Below, one piece after another: positions 63,301-64,000 of a stretch of 64,000 nt of DNA. This stretch comes from Chrysomallon squamiferum (taxonomy: Eukaryota > Mollusca > Gastropoda > Neomphalida > Peltospiridae), in NCBI GenBank assembly GCA_012295275.1, contig CM022665.1:11495976-11559975 (forward strand). Reading direction: 5' to 3'. The translations under genes and the position numbers were made by a program. Under the pieces are notes generated by a model that had not been told where the DNA came from, searched no databases, and was given only the letters and a program-made list of their open reading frames with translations. Each line of letters starts with the position of its first letter. Position 1 is the first letter of the stretch.

Positions 63301-64000
63301 TTTGTGGAAATATCCAAGCTCAGTTTCTGTGAGAGGGAATTGCAGTCGTATCGCCTACATTGTGAAGATTAGCCTTTTAATGAATTCCCATGTCACGAAC
63401 GTTATTTTGAGGTCATTCAAGACCTGGTTCTAGCGTTCAGGCCTGAAATGAAGAGCAGACGTAAAACTCTAGCTAAGCTGAATATTGATTGCAAACCAGA
63501 ACGTTCTATGAAGCTTTGCCTTGCGACAAATGGCAAAAGATATTAATCAATGAATTTCTTTTTATTTGATGGAACAGTTTTAATTTAAAGGAATAAGCGG
63601 TTCGTTTTGTCACATAGAGAAAGAGAGAGAAAATTATTTCAGCGAAGCACAATGTCTCTCTTTTGAACTTACTTTTCCTCATAGTAGAGATCCTGTTTGT
63701 TTTGATGTGCTGTATTATAATATTTTATTGTTATCTTTAAATAGAATGAAAACATTAAGCTTTTGTTTATGTTATTTTTTATAATTTATTATAACTGTAT
63801 AGAATTTTATAACTATATTAAAAATATTTAATGATATAAAGATACTTTTTAGATTATTTCATTGTTTTATTATATTGTATTTTTGTTGTCAAAATGAAAT
63901 ACTCAAGAGTTATATTTATTATACGCCATTATGGTCAAGCTGTCATTTTACAATCATAATAATAAAATAAAACGTAAGAGTTATTCAAAATTCGTTATTT
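63301..64000. other. Window end, no gene recognised
   Basis: Moderately AT-rich with a GAGA stretch near 63616-63630. The open frame crossing 63016-63372 on the plus strand contains a poly-T-coded Phe run and no family motif. Confidence 0.4.

Noticed and set aside
63016-63372. 118-residue plus-strand ORF in a GC-richer stretch
   Set aside because: Contains a homopolymer-coded Phe run, no recognisable motif, no splice or promoter support; two overlapping frames are equally open.

Overview
The window is nuclear DNA of an animal: genes are split by introns with GT..AG ends, the intergenic space is very AT-rich, and microsatellites, minisatellites and short terminal-inverted-repeat DNA transposons are everywhere. 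The protein families (a vault PARP, PARP4, and a single-exon GT92 glycosyltransferase) and the density of (CA)n, (GA)n, (CATA)n and (ATT)n suggest a lophotrochozoan, most likely a cephalopod such as Octopus. That assignment is an inference from general character, not from a marker gene.

1-12,100 (+ strand): the 3' part of a PARP4-like gene. Five exons (362-3167) encode the conserved region that follows the VWA domain. A long low-complexity linker comes next, built from many small exons that all begin and end in phase 1. A Pro-rich exon follows, and the last two exons encode the C-terminal domain that in vertebrate PARP4 binds major vault protein (MVP). The stop is at 12000-12002 and an AATAAA lies at 12095. 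The striking feature is two almost identical exons (4707 and 7191), each encoding a complete ubiquitin-like (Ubl) domain ending in LRLRGG. The last glycine codon overlaps a possible splice donor: splicing there keeps the frame into the next cassette, while not splicing gives a diglycine followed directly by a stop. The Ubl exons sit in a tandem duplication of about 1.2 kb (offset 2484 bp). Between them a Tigger-like transposon (5922-6655) is inserted, and its empty site is preserved in paralogous copies.

12,100-35,200: intergenic, with no supportable gene. It holds Tigger-like MITEs at 14,915 and 25,980, a roughly 4-kb minisatellite (16,921-20,872) whose units each contain a pyrimidine tract plus TTTAG, and several smaller minisatellites (23.8, 29.3, 33.0 and 33.7 kb).

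35,789-37,300 (- strand): an intact single-exon gene for a type II membrane GT92 (DUF23) glycosyltransferase with a DVDEF motif. A 3' splice site at about 37,573 suggests a 5'UTR intron. A strong minus-strand donor at 62,813, beside a somewhat CpG-richer stretch, could be the first noncoding exon of this or another gene.

37,600-64,000: AT-rich, with no supportable protein gene. It holds five minisatellite families packed into 53.0-59.6 kb, a TIR element at 54,750-55,476, a possible Tigger remnant at 51,027, and (CA)n and (GA)n tracts. Most apparent ORFs here are translations of simple repeats.
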